The notes under the pieces: generated by a model
Told to the model about the DNA's origin: nothing
What the model saw: the letters and a program-made list of their open reading frames with translations, nothing else
Databases searched by the model: none
Position numbers and translations under genes: made by a program
NCBI GenBank assembly: GCA_937926325.1
Contig: CALAZQ010000429.1
Span: 1 to 6,757 of the forward strand
From: an uncultured Planctomycetaceae bacterium
GTDB taxonomy: Bacteria; Planctomycetota; Planctomycetia; Pirellulales; UBA1268
Length of the DNA stretch: 6,757 nucleotides
Reading direction: 5' to 3'
Shown: positions 1 to 6,688 of the stretch, piece by piece
Layout: every line of letters starts with the position of its first letter
How positions within the stretch are numbered: the stretch's first letter is position 1

Positions 1-979
1 CGAGCAGCTTTCGTGATTCAAGGTCGGTGACCAGCGTGGCCAGCCCCTTGTCGAGCTCTTCGATCAGCAGGTGCTGCTTGAGCTGGCCTTCGTTGTGGGT
101 GTCCCAGCCGGTGCCATTGATGAAGCCGAGATTGTGCGAGACCTCGATGAACCGTACGCCCCCTTCGATCAGCCGGCGGGAGAGCAGGAGCCGCTGGCCA
201 AACTCACCGCCATAGGATTCGCGGAGCGTGTCGGGCTCCTGGCCAAGCTCGAAGAGCCCCATGAACTCGGGGCCCGCCATGCGGAAGGCCTGGCGGCTGG
301 CGGTATCGTAGTCGGCAACGACTTCTGACATTGTCGCGGGGTTGCGATCGCCCTTCCGCATTGTCTCAAGCAACGCCTCCCGCCGGAGCTGCCGGGCATC
401 GGTAATCTCAGGCTGGCGGGCAAAGCCGGCGGGACCGACCGAGGTGTCAGTCAGATAGACAAAGCCCGCCTCGGCTCCAAGAAACCCAGGACCGCGGGTG
501 ACGTTGGGAAACCCGATCAGCATGTAGGTGGGCACGCGTTCGTTGATCGGGCCGCGGGTGTGGCTGACCGCAGAGCCGATCGACGGGTAGACAATGGTGC
601 CGGCAGTCGGTCGGCCGGTGTGGACCTGGTTGGTCGCCCGGGCATGCTCGTCGATCACCTCATGATGGACCGTGCGGATTGGAATGAACCGGTCGTACAG
701 CCGAGCGCAGCGGGAAAGGTGCTGGCAGACCTCAACCCCAGGAATCGCCGTCGGGATGGCGTCGTAATAGCTGCCAGCTTTTTTCGCTTTGGCGTCCCCC
801 TTTGCCTTCGGGTCCCAGGTATCCATCTGGGCGGCCCCACCACCGAGCCAGATGAAGATACAGTGCTCAGCCTTGCCGAACGGAACCGTGCCAGACGTGC
901 TCGCCCGCAGCGGCATCGTCGAGGCAAGGGCTGGTGCCGCGGCTGCGGCGGTCAGTAAGTGGCGGCGGGAAATCTTCAT
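1..979 (-). CDS. DUF1501 family protein, Tat-exported, 3' end cut by window edge
   Basis: The frame is open from the ATG at 979 to the left edge, giving 326 codons with no stop; the family is usually about 420-480 residues, so roughly the last quarter is missing. The N-terminus MKISRRHLLTAAAAAPALAS is a twin-arginine signal (SRRHLL plus an alanine-rich core), predicting folded export to the periplasm. Family-type motifs follow: GGGAAQMDTWDPK at about residues 46-58, HARATNQVHTGR at 112-123, and GWDTHNEG at 291-298. DUF1501 (PF07394) is, as I recall, related to the alkaline phosphatase/sulfatase fold, but its substrate is unknown. The ATG overlaps the TGA of the upstream DUF1553 gene as ATGA. 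The only Shine-Dalgarno-like GGAG lies 14 bases upstream, inside that gene, so translational coupling is likely. The two families are regularly paired in planctomycetes. The assignment is strong; the function is not known. Confidence 0.93.
   Translation of the reverse strand, partial: MKISRRHLLTAAAAAPALASTMPLRASTSGTVPFGKAEHCIFIWLGGGAAQMDTWDPKAKGDAKAKKAGSYYDAIPTAIPGVEVCQHLSRCARLYDRFIPIRTVHHEVIDEHARATNQVHTGRPTAGTIVYPSIGSAVSHTRGPINERVPTYMLIGFPNVTRGPGFLGAEAGFVYLTDTSVGPAGFARQPEITDARQLRREALLETMRKGDRNPATMSEVVADYDTASRQAFRMAGPEFMGLFELGQEPDTLRESYGGEFGQRLLLSRRLIEGGVRFIEVSHNLGFINGTGWDTHNEGQLKQHLLIEELDKGLATLVTDLESRKLL
976..979 (-). promoter_or_regulatory. ATGA stop-start overlap coupling DUF1553 and DUF1501 genes
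   Basis: On the minus strand, bases 979-976 read ATGA: the ATG (979-977) starts the DUF1501 gene and the TGA (978-976) ends the DUF1553 gene. A four-base overlap of this kind normally means one transcript and re-initiation by the terminating ribosome, which would keep the two products in a fixed ratio. Confidence 0.9.
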
Positions 980-3900
980 GGCGTAAAGATGAACTCCGGG
1001 GTGTTGAAGAGCGTCCACACGAGATCCTCGGCCCGCTGCCGCCAGTCGGCAGCGAGCCGACCCGAGGGGGGGTCACCCTGTGCGGCGATCCGAGCCAGTT
1101 CAGCCTTGGCCTCGTTGGCCTCGGGGGTGACATGGTTCGACCAGGAAACACCAACCGGCCTCTGCTCGGGTTCGTGTACCACGACCCGGTCGGACGGCAG
1201 CAGTCGGCTGTCATACCCAGGGCCAACGATGGCCACGCTCTGCTCTCGTTCCTGATCAGTCGGCCTTCGTGACAGGATTCGTAGGAACAGCTCGTCGATG
1301 AACGACTCGACCGGCTGCTGCCTGAGGGCGGTGGTGGTGAACCCGCTGGCATCGGAGAGCTGACTGGCCCGTTTGACCGCCACCCCGTTGGCCATAATCG
1401 CCGGCTGGAGGGCATTCGGGGCAGTCTCCCGCCAGGTGATCGGCTTTTGCCGCTCGCCCTGCCAGCCGAAGGCCTGCATCAGCGAGACCTGATGTTGGGC
1501 GAAGGGGAGCGACAGGCTCGGCCGATCCCGCTCGTTGCCGAGCGCGGTGAACTGCCAGGCCCGGGTTACCGGACCGAGATTGAGCGAGAGGGTCGGCGGC
1601 CGGCTGGTGTCGACGTCGATGTTCATCGGTTCGACATCGAATGGCTTACCACAGGCGACAGCCAACGAATCGACAAGCTGTTCGGCAGTGAGCCGCCGGG
1701 GCGAGCGACTGGCGTAGAGCGACTCCGCCGAGCCTGTTGCCCCAGCAGAGCCAGCGGCAGGACCACGGGCATAGGTATGCGACGATACGATCAGCCGGGC
1801 GACCTGTTCGACCTTGTAGTCGTTGAGCACCAACTGCCTGGCCAGCCAGTCGAGCAGCTCAGGGTGGCTCGGCGATTCGCCTGCCCAGTCATCGAGATCA
1901 TCCACCAGACCGCGGCCGAGATAGCGGGCCCAGAGCCGGTTGGCGATCACCCGGGCGAACCGGGGGTTGGCCGGTGAGGTGATCAATGCTGCCAGCCGTG
2001 CCCGGGTGTCGGCAGGGTCTGCTGCAGCCGCCAGCGACTCCTCCGTGAGCAGTTCAGCGAAGGGCCAAGCCGGCTTCACGGCGGCACCCGGCTTCAGCGA
2101 CACCGTGATTGCCATCTGGGCCAGCCGCTCGGGGGAAACCGGCACACTGCTGGTGGCTGGCACCTTCTCGGGAGCCCGCTTGAGCATGGCCGCAAGGCTG
2201 AAGAGATCCTCCTGCATGACCTGGCCCCCAGGGGCGTCATGGCAACGGGCACAGCCCATCTCCACCCCCAGAAACGCCCTACCGATGATGTGGGCCTTGG
2301 CCGCCATCGGCACGTCGTTTTCAGTGGCCAGACCAAAGCCGGCCGGGCCACCGTAATAGCGACTGCCCTCCATCATGATCAGTTCGGTCACGAACCGGTC
2401 GATCGGTTTGCGATCGAGAAACGATTCATGAATCCAGAATCGGAAGGGGCCGGTGTTGTTGAGGGTCGGATTCACCAGGTTGGGATTCTCAGCCAACAGA
2501 TCCTGCCAGTAGGGCACCCAGTGGTCGGCCCAGCGCGGGTCGGCGAGGAAGCGGTCGATCAGCCGCTGACGGCGATCCGGTGACTCATCAGCCAGAAACG
2601 CCTCGATCTCCGGCACGGTTGGGATGATGCCGCGAAGGTCGAGCGATAGCCGGCGAACGAAGGCGGCGTCGTCAAGGAGCGGTGCTGGGGGAATGCCTGA
2701 TGCAACCAGCCGGGCGTTGATAAACCGGTCAATCTCGTTGAAGCTGGCGGCTGCCAGATCGGGACGGTTCGCAGGAAGCGTTGGAACAGTCGGCTCCGGC
2801 GTGGCGGTGACAACCGCCCGAGCCTCTGCATGCCGACGGTTCCAGCGGTCGGCCTGCTTTGCCGCAGCAGCCCGGCGGGTGGTCGTGTTTGCCGCCTCGG
2901 TCTCAGTGGCTAGCCGGTCGGCAAGCCTTGACCAGCCGGCATCGGTCAGCAACGTCGCCTGCTGGCTGCTGCCGAATTCGACAACCGTCGGCACCGCATC
3001 GGGCGACCCGACGCTGACGGAAAACTCACCCAGTTCCGGTCGGCGGCCGCGGCGGCCGACCTTCACCTCAACCTGCAGCAGATGCGGCTGACCGTCACCC
3101 GCAACGTCAAGAATGGCTTGCTGATCACCCGGCTGCACAAACCGGATGCCGGCTGGCCCTGAGCGGTCGGGGACGAACATGGGGTCGTGGCCGTCCGACC
3201 GTTGCCCCGGCGGCTTGAGACTGGCAAGCAGCTGGCCGTCAAGCAGCACGCGGGCCTCACCCCGGGTTCGCACGCGAATCTGCTGCGGCCCTGACGGTAA
3301 CACCAGCCGGGCCCGGGCCCGTAGCACCAGCGGCAGCTTGCGATCGGCCCGCACACCACTGTCATTGTAATACTGTGGCAGTTCGGTGAGGGCGAAGCTG
3401 GTGCGGGTGAACGACTCCGCCGGCTCACGGGGGGCAAAGCCCCAGCCGGTCACATCGGGTGCTCCTTCGACCAGCTCAAACAGCACCCGGCCGTCGGGTA
3501 CCGGCGCCAGTTCGACCGGCTCGAAGGCGGGCACTGTTTCATCAACCTGCCAGCGGGCGGCGATCCGCTCAGGGGAAAGCGTCTGGCGGTGGACGGCAAC
3601 GTTGTCGAGCAGGCCGGCGAAGGTACTGGCCGAACTGCCCCCCAACGATGAGCCAATCCAGACTTCGTCATCGTCGACAACCGGCGATGCCGCCGTCGCC
3701 CCACCGGCATCCCATTTGCCCTCCACGGGTCGGCCATCGAGATACCCTCGCAGGGAATCTTTCTCGCCAAAGGTGTAGCTGACGGCCACATGATGCCAGC
3801 CGGTGCCGGGCTCAAAGCCCTCGCTGGCAATCCAGCGGTGATAGTGCTTATTCGAATCGACCCGCTCAGCCACCTCCCGAAACAGAAAACTGGGGCGGGC

Positions 3901-4554
3901 CAGCCCACCACGGGAGGCCAGCCGCAGCGACCAGTTCTGGTTTTCCTTGGCGAAGCCGGATCGGCCGGTGCGGCCCTTTCCGATGATGTAGACCTGCTGG
4001 CCATCGGCCACACCAAACGGATTGACCCAGGCCTCGAGTGTGATTGAGTCACCGGCAGTGAACTGAAACTCATCAAACCGGTCGGTCTTCGCCGACACCC
4101 GCAGGAAGCCGCGGCCACTGCCGAAGAGGGCAGCGGTGTTCTCCTTGGCGAAGGCAGGATGCCGAGGTGGCCGGGGGCCAGACTCGGCAAACACGACAGT
4201 GCCGTCACGATCCGCCGGCAGCCTTTCGGCACTGGCAAGCAGGTCTGTAACCGGCAACTGGTCGGCCTGGCCGCTGTCGTTGGGGAACGAGCGGTTGCCA
4301 TCCTGGGCAAACCGTTCGGCTACCGCCTGCTTGCTGCCGTCAGGTTCCGCAAACCGCCAGACTGCCAGTGGCCTATCGGCAAGTACTTGGGCGTCTGCAG
4401 TCTCGGCTGGGTTCAGGCCAGCGGGGGGTGAGGCCGTCACCTGCGATTGGCGCACCAGACCGGCCAATAACAGAAGACACCAACCGATCGCCCGCCCACT
4501 ACCACGAAAACGATTGGCATTGCCCACCACGTTTCCATCTCTGCATACCGCCAT
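976..4554 (-). CDS. LamG-DUF1549-DUF1553 secreted protein with one CxxCH haem-binding motif
   Basis: A 1192-residue exported protein. The ATG is supported by GAGGAG 7 bases upstream. Residues 1-41 look like a Sec signal with a long basic n-region, a short core (IGWCLLLLAGLV) and possible cleavage after VTA. In order: a LamG/concanavalin-like lectin domain at about 55-335 (LADRPLAVWRFAEP at its start, ITLEAWVNPF and GTGWHHVAVSYTF as hallmark strands); an unassigned beta-rich segment at about 345-525 that may be PA14-like; a basic, alanine-rich linker at about 545-600; DUF1549 (PSCyt2) from about 605 (FINARLVASG, RRLSLDLRGIIPT) with the haem c motif CARCH at 768-772; then DUF1553 (PSD1) from about 858 (NPRFARVIANRLWARYLGRG) to a typical NTPEFIF end. 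The separate N-terminal PSCyt1 cytochrome domain found in many relatives is absent. CARCHDAPGG, followed by QEDLFSLAAML, differs from the commoner CAQCHDHPF version. Linkage to DUF1501 is standard. A role in polysaccharide handling is often proposed but unproven. Confidence 0.95.
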   Translation of the reverse strand: MAVCRDGNVVGNANRFRGSGRAIGWCLLLLAGLVRQSQVTASPPAGLNPAETADAQVLADRPLAVWRFAEPDGSKQAVAERFAQDGNRSFPNDSGQADQLPVTDLLASAERLPADRDGTVVFAESGPRPPRHPAFAKENTAALFGSGRGFLRVSAKTDRFDEFQFTAGDSITLEAWVNPFGVADGQQVYIIGKGRTGRSGFAKENQNWSLRLASRGGLARPSFLFREVAERVDSNKHYHRWIASEGFEPGTGWHHVAVSYTFGEKDSLRGYLDGRPVEGKWDAGGATAASPVVDDDEVWIGSSLGGSSASTFAGLLDNVAVHRQTLSPERIAARWQVDETVPAFEPVELAPVPDGRVLFELVEGAPDVTGWGFAPREPAESFTRTSFALTELPQYYNDSGVRADRKLPLVLRARARLVLPSGPQQIRVRTRGEARVLLDGQLLASLKPPGQRSDGHDPMFVPDRSGPAGIRFVQPGDQQAILDVAGDGQPHLLQVEVKVGRRGRRPELGEFSVSVGSPDAVPTVVEFGSSQQATLLTDAGWSRLADRLATETEAANTTTRRAAAAKQADRWNRRHAEARAVVTATPEPTVPTLPANRPDLAAASFNEIDRFINARLVASGIPPAPLLDDAAFVRRLSLDLRGIIPTVPEIEAFLADESPDRRQRLIDRFLADPRWADHWVPYWQDLLAENPNLVNPTLNNTGPFRFWIHESFLDRKPIDRFVTELIMMEGSRYYGGPAGFGLATENDVPMAAKAHIIGRAFLGVEMGCARCHDAPGGQVMQEDLFSLAAMLKRAPEKVPATSSVPVSPERLAQMAITVSLKPGAAVKPAWPFAELLTEESLAAAADPADTRARLAALITSPANPRFARVIANRLWARYLGRGLVDDLDDWAGESPSHPELLDWLARQLVLNDYKVEQVARLIVSSHTYARGPAAGSAGATGSAESLYASRSPRRLTAEQLVDSLAVACGKPFDVEPMNIDVDTSRPPTLSLNLGPVTRAWQFTALGNERDRPSLSLPFAQHQVSLMQAFGWQGERQKPITWRETAPNALQPAIMANGVAVKRASQLSDASGFTTTALRQQPVESFIDELFLRILSRRPTDQEREQSVAIVGPGYDSRLLPSDRVVVHEPEQRPVGVSWSNHVTPEANEAKAELARIAAQGDPPSGRLAADWRQRAEDLVWTLFNTPEFIFTP

Positions 4555-4561
4555 GCAGCTT

Positions 4562-4567
4562 CTCCTC
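4562..4567 (-). promoter_or_regulatory. Shine-Dalgarno site of the LamG-DUF1553 gene
   Basis: The minus strand reads GAGGAG, then seven bases, then ATG at 4554. This is a near-ideal anti-Shine-Dalgarno match and is the reason for choosing this ATG, despite the unusually long n-region it gives the signal peptide. Confidence 0.8.
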
Positions 4568-4637
4568 GACCAGCAGCCACAGGTTACTCTTCCGATGAAA
4601 CAACCCTAGCAGCGGCAGCTAACCGAGGCTATCGGCA

Positions 4638-4648
4638 GTTGTGACAAC
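4638..4648. promoter_or_regulatory. Short dyad GTTGT-G-ACAAC, possible operator
   Basis: A perfect 5-bp inverted repeat around one central base, 84 bases upstream of the DUF1553 start. Its position would suit a repressor or activator site, but a dyad this short can occur by chance and I do not recognise it as the site of a known regulator. Confidence 0.2.
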
Positions 4649-4784
4649 CCCGCAGTCCTCCGGCATCCGCGGGCAAAGACTCCACAATCAGACGAAGCAG
4701 ATCACGGAAGACTAAAATCTCTGGTCGAGTCAACGTTTCGAAAATCGACCTTCCGACTGACCGGGCTGAAGACTGCGTCACCCT

Positions 4785-4802
4785 CGGTCGCCTCGGCGAC
4801 CG
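4785..4802. repeat. Perfect 8-bp GC-rich inverted repeat (stem-loop)
   Basis: CGGTCGCC, two bases, GGCGACCG. In RNA this would form seven strong pairs closed by a four-base loop on either strand. On the minus strand it lies downstream of the lipoprotein gene and the sialidase remnant and upstream of the DUF1553 gene, where a terminator or processing hairpin would be expected. No T-run follows on either strand, so it is not a classical intrinsic terminator. Confidence 0.55.
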
Positions 4803-4878
4803 CAGTAACGACACAACCGAACATTTCGACCCTGTTTCTTCACCTATTCGCACCAAACAATAACAGGTCGCCCCCTTG

Positions 4879-5107
4879 CTACTTCCCCTGTCTGCCGGAA
4901 GCTCTGCGAACCAGTTTGACGCAGCCGCACAGAGGCAGTCATGGGCTCGCCCGCTACCACGTCCTCCTCACGAAAACTCGCCATCAAGATCGTCCGATCA
5001 CCGGTTCGGCTGTAGTCGTAAATAATCCGGATCAGGCCGTCAGAGACCTGCTGGCCGTCCGGGTACGCCACCCCATTTCGCTCATCAAGGAGCAAGACTG
5101 CGGGACG
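4879..5107 (-). pseudogene. Remnant of a sialidase (BNR-repeat) gene: C-terminal ~75 codons, frameshifted
   Basis: The frame just after an in-frame TAG (5110-5108) begins RPAVLLLDERNGVAYPDG and continues with DGLIRIIYDYSRTGDRTILM and ASFREEDVVAG. This pattern (LLLDER-GV-YPDG, DG-I-IIYDY-RTG, ILMA-FREEDV-AG) is what I know as the C-terminal end of planctomycete sialidase-family exported proteins. The continuous frame runs on to a TAG at 4844 through an unlikely tail (TGSQSFRQTGEVARG). Removing one A from the AAA run at 4915-4917 instead restores LRQLVRRASGRQGK and a stop at 4879-4881, which fits the usual family ending. The N-terminal several hundred residues, the signal peptide and the Asp-box repeats are absent: the lipoprotein gene stops only 25 bases upstream of the fragment. 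There is no ribosome binding site or ATG. It is most likely a relic, with the 5' part lost by deletion or replacement; a short translated product cannot be excluded. Confidence 0.75.
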
Positions 5108-5132
5108 CTACGAAATACCACGAACTGGCACG

Positions 5133-5621
5133 TTACTGTTTTGCCAGCGGCAGCGCGAAGTCGTAACTGCCCCCCTGGGCCGGCAGCTCAACCTCAATTT
5201 CCTGGGGGGGGAACTGCGGTGTGAATGACTCGCCCTCCGGCAACGGCACTGGCGATCGTGAGGTGATACTCACCCGGTACGGCCCGCCGACGATCCCTTT
5301 GGCCGCCATAACTTGGAACGCGCCATTCTCGACAACGGCAACACTCCCCGGACCGGTGTTGCCCAGGTCATCGTTCGGTGCCAGGAATATCTCTGCCCGC
5401 ACGACGGGCTTCCCTTCGTAGGTGACCGTGCCCGACAGCGGATACCGCTGCGGGCCGGACGGACCGCTGCCGCAGCCTGCACTCACGAGCAAGACCGCCG
5501 CAACGGCAGCGTAGCTCTTTGCTCTGCAGATGATCTGTTGGAACGCGACTTCTCGTCGCGCCCAACGCCGCAACAATGCGTTTCGGAAGAAATCAAAAGT
5601 CACCGACAACATCTCCGTCAT
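5133..5621 (-). CDS. Small lipoprotein with carboxypeptidase regulatory-like (transthyretin-like) domain
   Basis: With the ATG at 5621 the product is 162 residues. A hydrophobic core (YAAVAAVLLVSAGC) ends in a lipobox, with Cys-50 as the lipidated residue, so the mature protein should be membrane-anchored outside the cytoplasm. The mature part starts GSGPSGPQRYPLSGTVTYEG and goes on KPVVRAEIFLAP, the beta-sandwich signature of carboxypeptidase regulatory-like domains; VENGAF and GGPYRVSI are later strands. No catalytic residues are evident, so a structural or binding role is more likely than enzymatic. The start is uncertain: ATG at 5621 or 5612, TTG at 5576 or 5573, and GTG at 5666 are all in frame, none has a well-placed Shine-Dalgarno site, and the ATG choices leave a long n-region. 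The ATG options overlap the end of the DUF1559 gene by 20-29 bases, suggesting translational coupling. This lipoprotein type commonly follows DUF1559 genes in planctomycetes. Confidence 0.85.
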   Translation of the reverse strand: MTEMLSVTFDFFRNALLRRWARREVAFQQIICRAKSYAAVAAVLLVSAGCGSGPSGPQRYPLSGTVTYEGKPVVRAEIFLAPNDDLGNTGPGSVAVVENGAFQVMAAKGIVGGPYRVSITSRSPVPLPEGESFTPQFPPQEIEVELPAQGGSYDFALPLAKQ

Positions 5622-6585
5622 TGCGAACAGCCAGATCCTGCAACAACGAAATCGAAGTAGTCTCACTCACGAACCGGACAGATCCGTCGGCCAAGGTGAA
5701 GTTACAGCCCCCCGGGTGCAGGCTGCCAAACATTCGGGATGAACACTCTTTCGTCTGCGTGAGGCCGCCATAGGTATCGTTCGGATTGATCCCTATCACC
5801 ATGGCCGCCATGGTCACGGGATGGGCGGTGTTGGTACTCGACGTGTGCATGCCTGAGGCCCAGCCGAAATAGCCGTCTGCTCCACCGCAAGCACCAGTAG
5901 TCCACATCGCAGGCTCCGTCGGCATGTACTTCGATTCACCGACCATGAAGGTTTTCGAAGTGCCGTCGGTGATGTCCCGGAATTGCGTCTTCGACCGAAC
6001 GTAGAGGACACCATTGTTGAAAAAGAGTCGAGTGCCTGAACTCGAACCGCAACTCAACTTCGCAGAGGCCGGACCACCCCCCTGCACGCCGAAGTAATCG
6101 AGATTATTGGTGTCTGCGGTCGAGCCTGGGTTTGATGGGCACTGGTAACCACTCATCGGCCTTACCCACCCTGCGCGATTGGCGCTGCTCGTCTGAACGT
6201 TGTGGAAGGAACTGAAAGCCGTCTCGGTGTCGAATTCATCAAACCGTGTCACCTCTTCCAATTGCGGCAGAATTGTTACGGTCCAGGGTGGTCCCTGAAA
6301 GCCAGACGCTGATGTTCCACAAAAAACTGACGAGGACCAGTTTGCGCCAGCGCCGAGCAGCCGAGCCCCCTCGGGAAACCGCTTGTTTGCATCCGCATAG
6401 TTGTGCAACGCCAAGCCAATCTGCTTCATCTTGTTGGTGCAGCTACTTCGACGCGCCGCCTCGCGAGCCTGCTGGACCGCCGGCAGCAGCAGCCCGACCA
6501 AAACGCCGATGATGGCGATCACCACCAAAAGTTCAATCAGGGTAAATGCCCGGCGGCGTGACCCTGTGAAGAAAAAACAATTCAT
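5593..6585 (-). CDS. DUF1559 family pilin-like protein with H-X9-DG C-terminus
   Basis: A 330-residue protein. A GTG nine bases further up (6594) is in frame, but it sits inside the Shine-Dalgarno GGAG, which is spaced 8 bases from the ATG at 6585, so the ATG is preferred. After a short basic leader (SRRR) comes AFTLIELLVVIAIIG, the type IV prepilin/pseudopilin signature, with Glu-18 as the usual +5 residue and Ala instead of Gly before the cleavage point; the helix continues VLVGLLLPAVQQAREAARR. DUF1559 (PF07596) follows: GLALHNYADANKRFP at 57-71, ITDGTSKTFMVGES at 205-218, and the C-terminal H-X9-DG motif (His-290, Asp-300, Gly-301 within HPGGCNFTLADGSVRF). The protein is probably membrane-anchored by its N-terminal helix with the C-terminal domain outside. 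Planctomycetes encode dozens of such paralogues; whether they form fibres is not established. The GC content of parts of this gene is well below that of the DUF1553 gene. Confidence 0.95.
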   Translation of the reverse strand: MNCFFFTGSRRRAFTLIELLVVIAIIGVLVGLLLPAVQQAREAARRSSCTNKMKQIGLALHNYADANKRFPEGARLLGAGANWSSSVFCGTSASGFQGPPWTVTILPQLEEVTRFDEFDTETAFSSFHNVQTSSANRAGWVRPMSGYQCPSNPGSTADTNNLDYFGVQGGGPASAKLSCGSSSGTRLFFNNGVLYVRSKTQFRDITDGTSKTFMVGESKYMPTEPAMWTTGACGGADGYFGWASGMHTSSTNTAHPVTMAAMVIGINPNDTYGGLTQTKECSSRMFGSLHPGGCNFTLADGSVRFVSETTSISLLQDLAVRNDGDVVGDF

Positions 6586-6593
6586 GACAAACA

Positions 6594-6597
6594 CTCC
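6594..6597 (-). promoter_or_regulatory. Shine-Dalgarno site deciding the DUF1559 start
   Basis: GGAG on the minus strand, followed by eight bases and ATG at 6585. The upstream GTG (6594-6592) shares its G with this site and has no Shine-Dalgarno of its own, so translation should begin at the ATG, shortening the longest open frame by three codons. Confidence 0.75.
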
Positions 6598-6662
6598 GAA
6601 CGAAAAAATGCGTGTACCACCCGTTCAAAATCTGATAAAACGTTCGCGCCGTCACCGCCATT

Positions 6663-6674
6663 GGCACAAGTGCC
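6663..6674. promoter_or_regulatory. Dyad GGCAC-AA-GTGCC upstream of the DUF1559 gene
   Basis: A perfect 5-bp inverted repeat with a two-base centre, about 80 bases upstream of the DUF1559 start and next to the A5 repeat array. It could be an operator or part of the repeat element. I do not recognise a regulator for it, and chance is possible. Confidence 0.25.
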
Positions 6675-6688
6675 GATCCCGACCCCTT

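Larger units (their letters stand above)
4555..4878. other. Intergenic stretch upstream of the DUF1553 gene, no convincing gene
   Basis: About 320 bases lie between the end of the sialidase remnant and the DUF1553 gene. A minus-strand frame at 4629-4856 (75 codons) is open, but it has no ribosome binding site, no recognisable motif, and a basic, mixed composition typical of chance frames. Base composition is visibly lower in GC than the DUF1553 gene (28 of 60 bases in 4681-4740, against 45 of 60 in 3001-3060). The stretch holds a strong inverted repeat at 4785-4802, a short dyad at 4638-4648 and the Shine-Dalgarno site at 4562-4567. I see no convincing -35/-10 pair, though the promoter of the DUF1553-DUF1501 operon is most likely here. 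Confidence 0.6.

Noticed and set aside
560..958. 132-codon plus-strand open frame
   Set aside because: It lies opposite the DUF1501 gene, whose motifs are clear, and its product is Arg/Ala/Gly-rich with no domain; a shadow of a GC-rich gene.
867..1415. 182-codon minus-strand open frame
   Set aside because: It is out of frame with the DUF1553 and DUF1501 genes it crosses and its product is Pro/Ser/Arg-rich, typical of an antiframe.
1447..1977. 176-codon plus-strand open frame
   Set aside because: It is antisense to the conserved DUF1553 domain, with no ribosome binding site and no recognisable motif.
3450..4310. 286-codon minus-strand open frame
   Set aside because: It is a +1 shadow of the LamG region; the LamG hallmarks are in the other frame and this product is Pro/Arg/Ser-rich.
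4629..4856. 75-codon minus-strand open frame in the intergenic gap
   Set aside because: No Shine-Dalgarno site, no start with support, no recognisable motif; it also overlaps the strong inverted repeat. I cannot support it as a gene.
4844..5095. Treating the 83-codon frame as an intact small protein
   Set aside because: Its first ~60 residues match a sialidase tail, its last ~24 look like out-of-frame sequence after a one-base slip, and its only starts are TTG without a ribosome binding site.
6592..6594. GTG as start of the DUF1559 protein
   Set aside because: It overlaps the GGAG that is ideally placed for the ATG at 6585 and has no ribosome binding site of its own.
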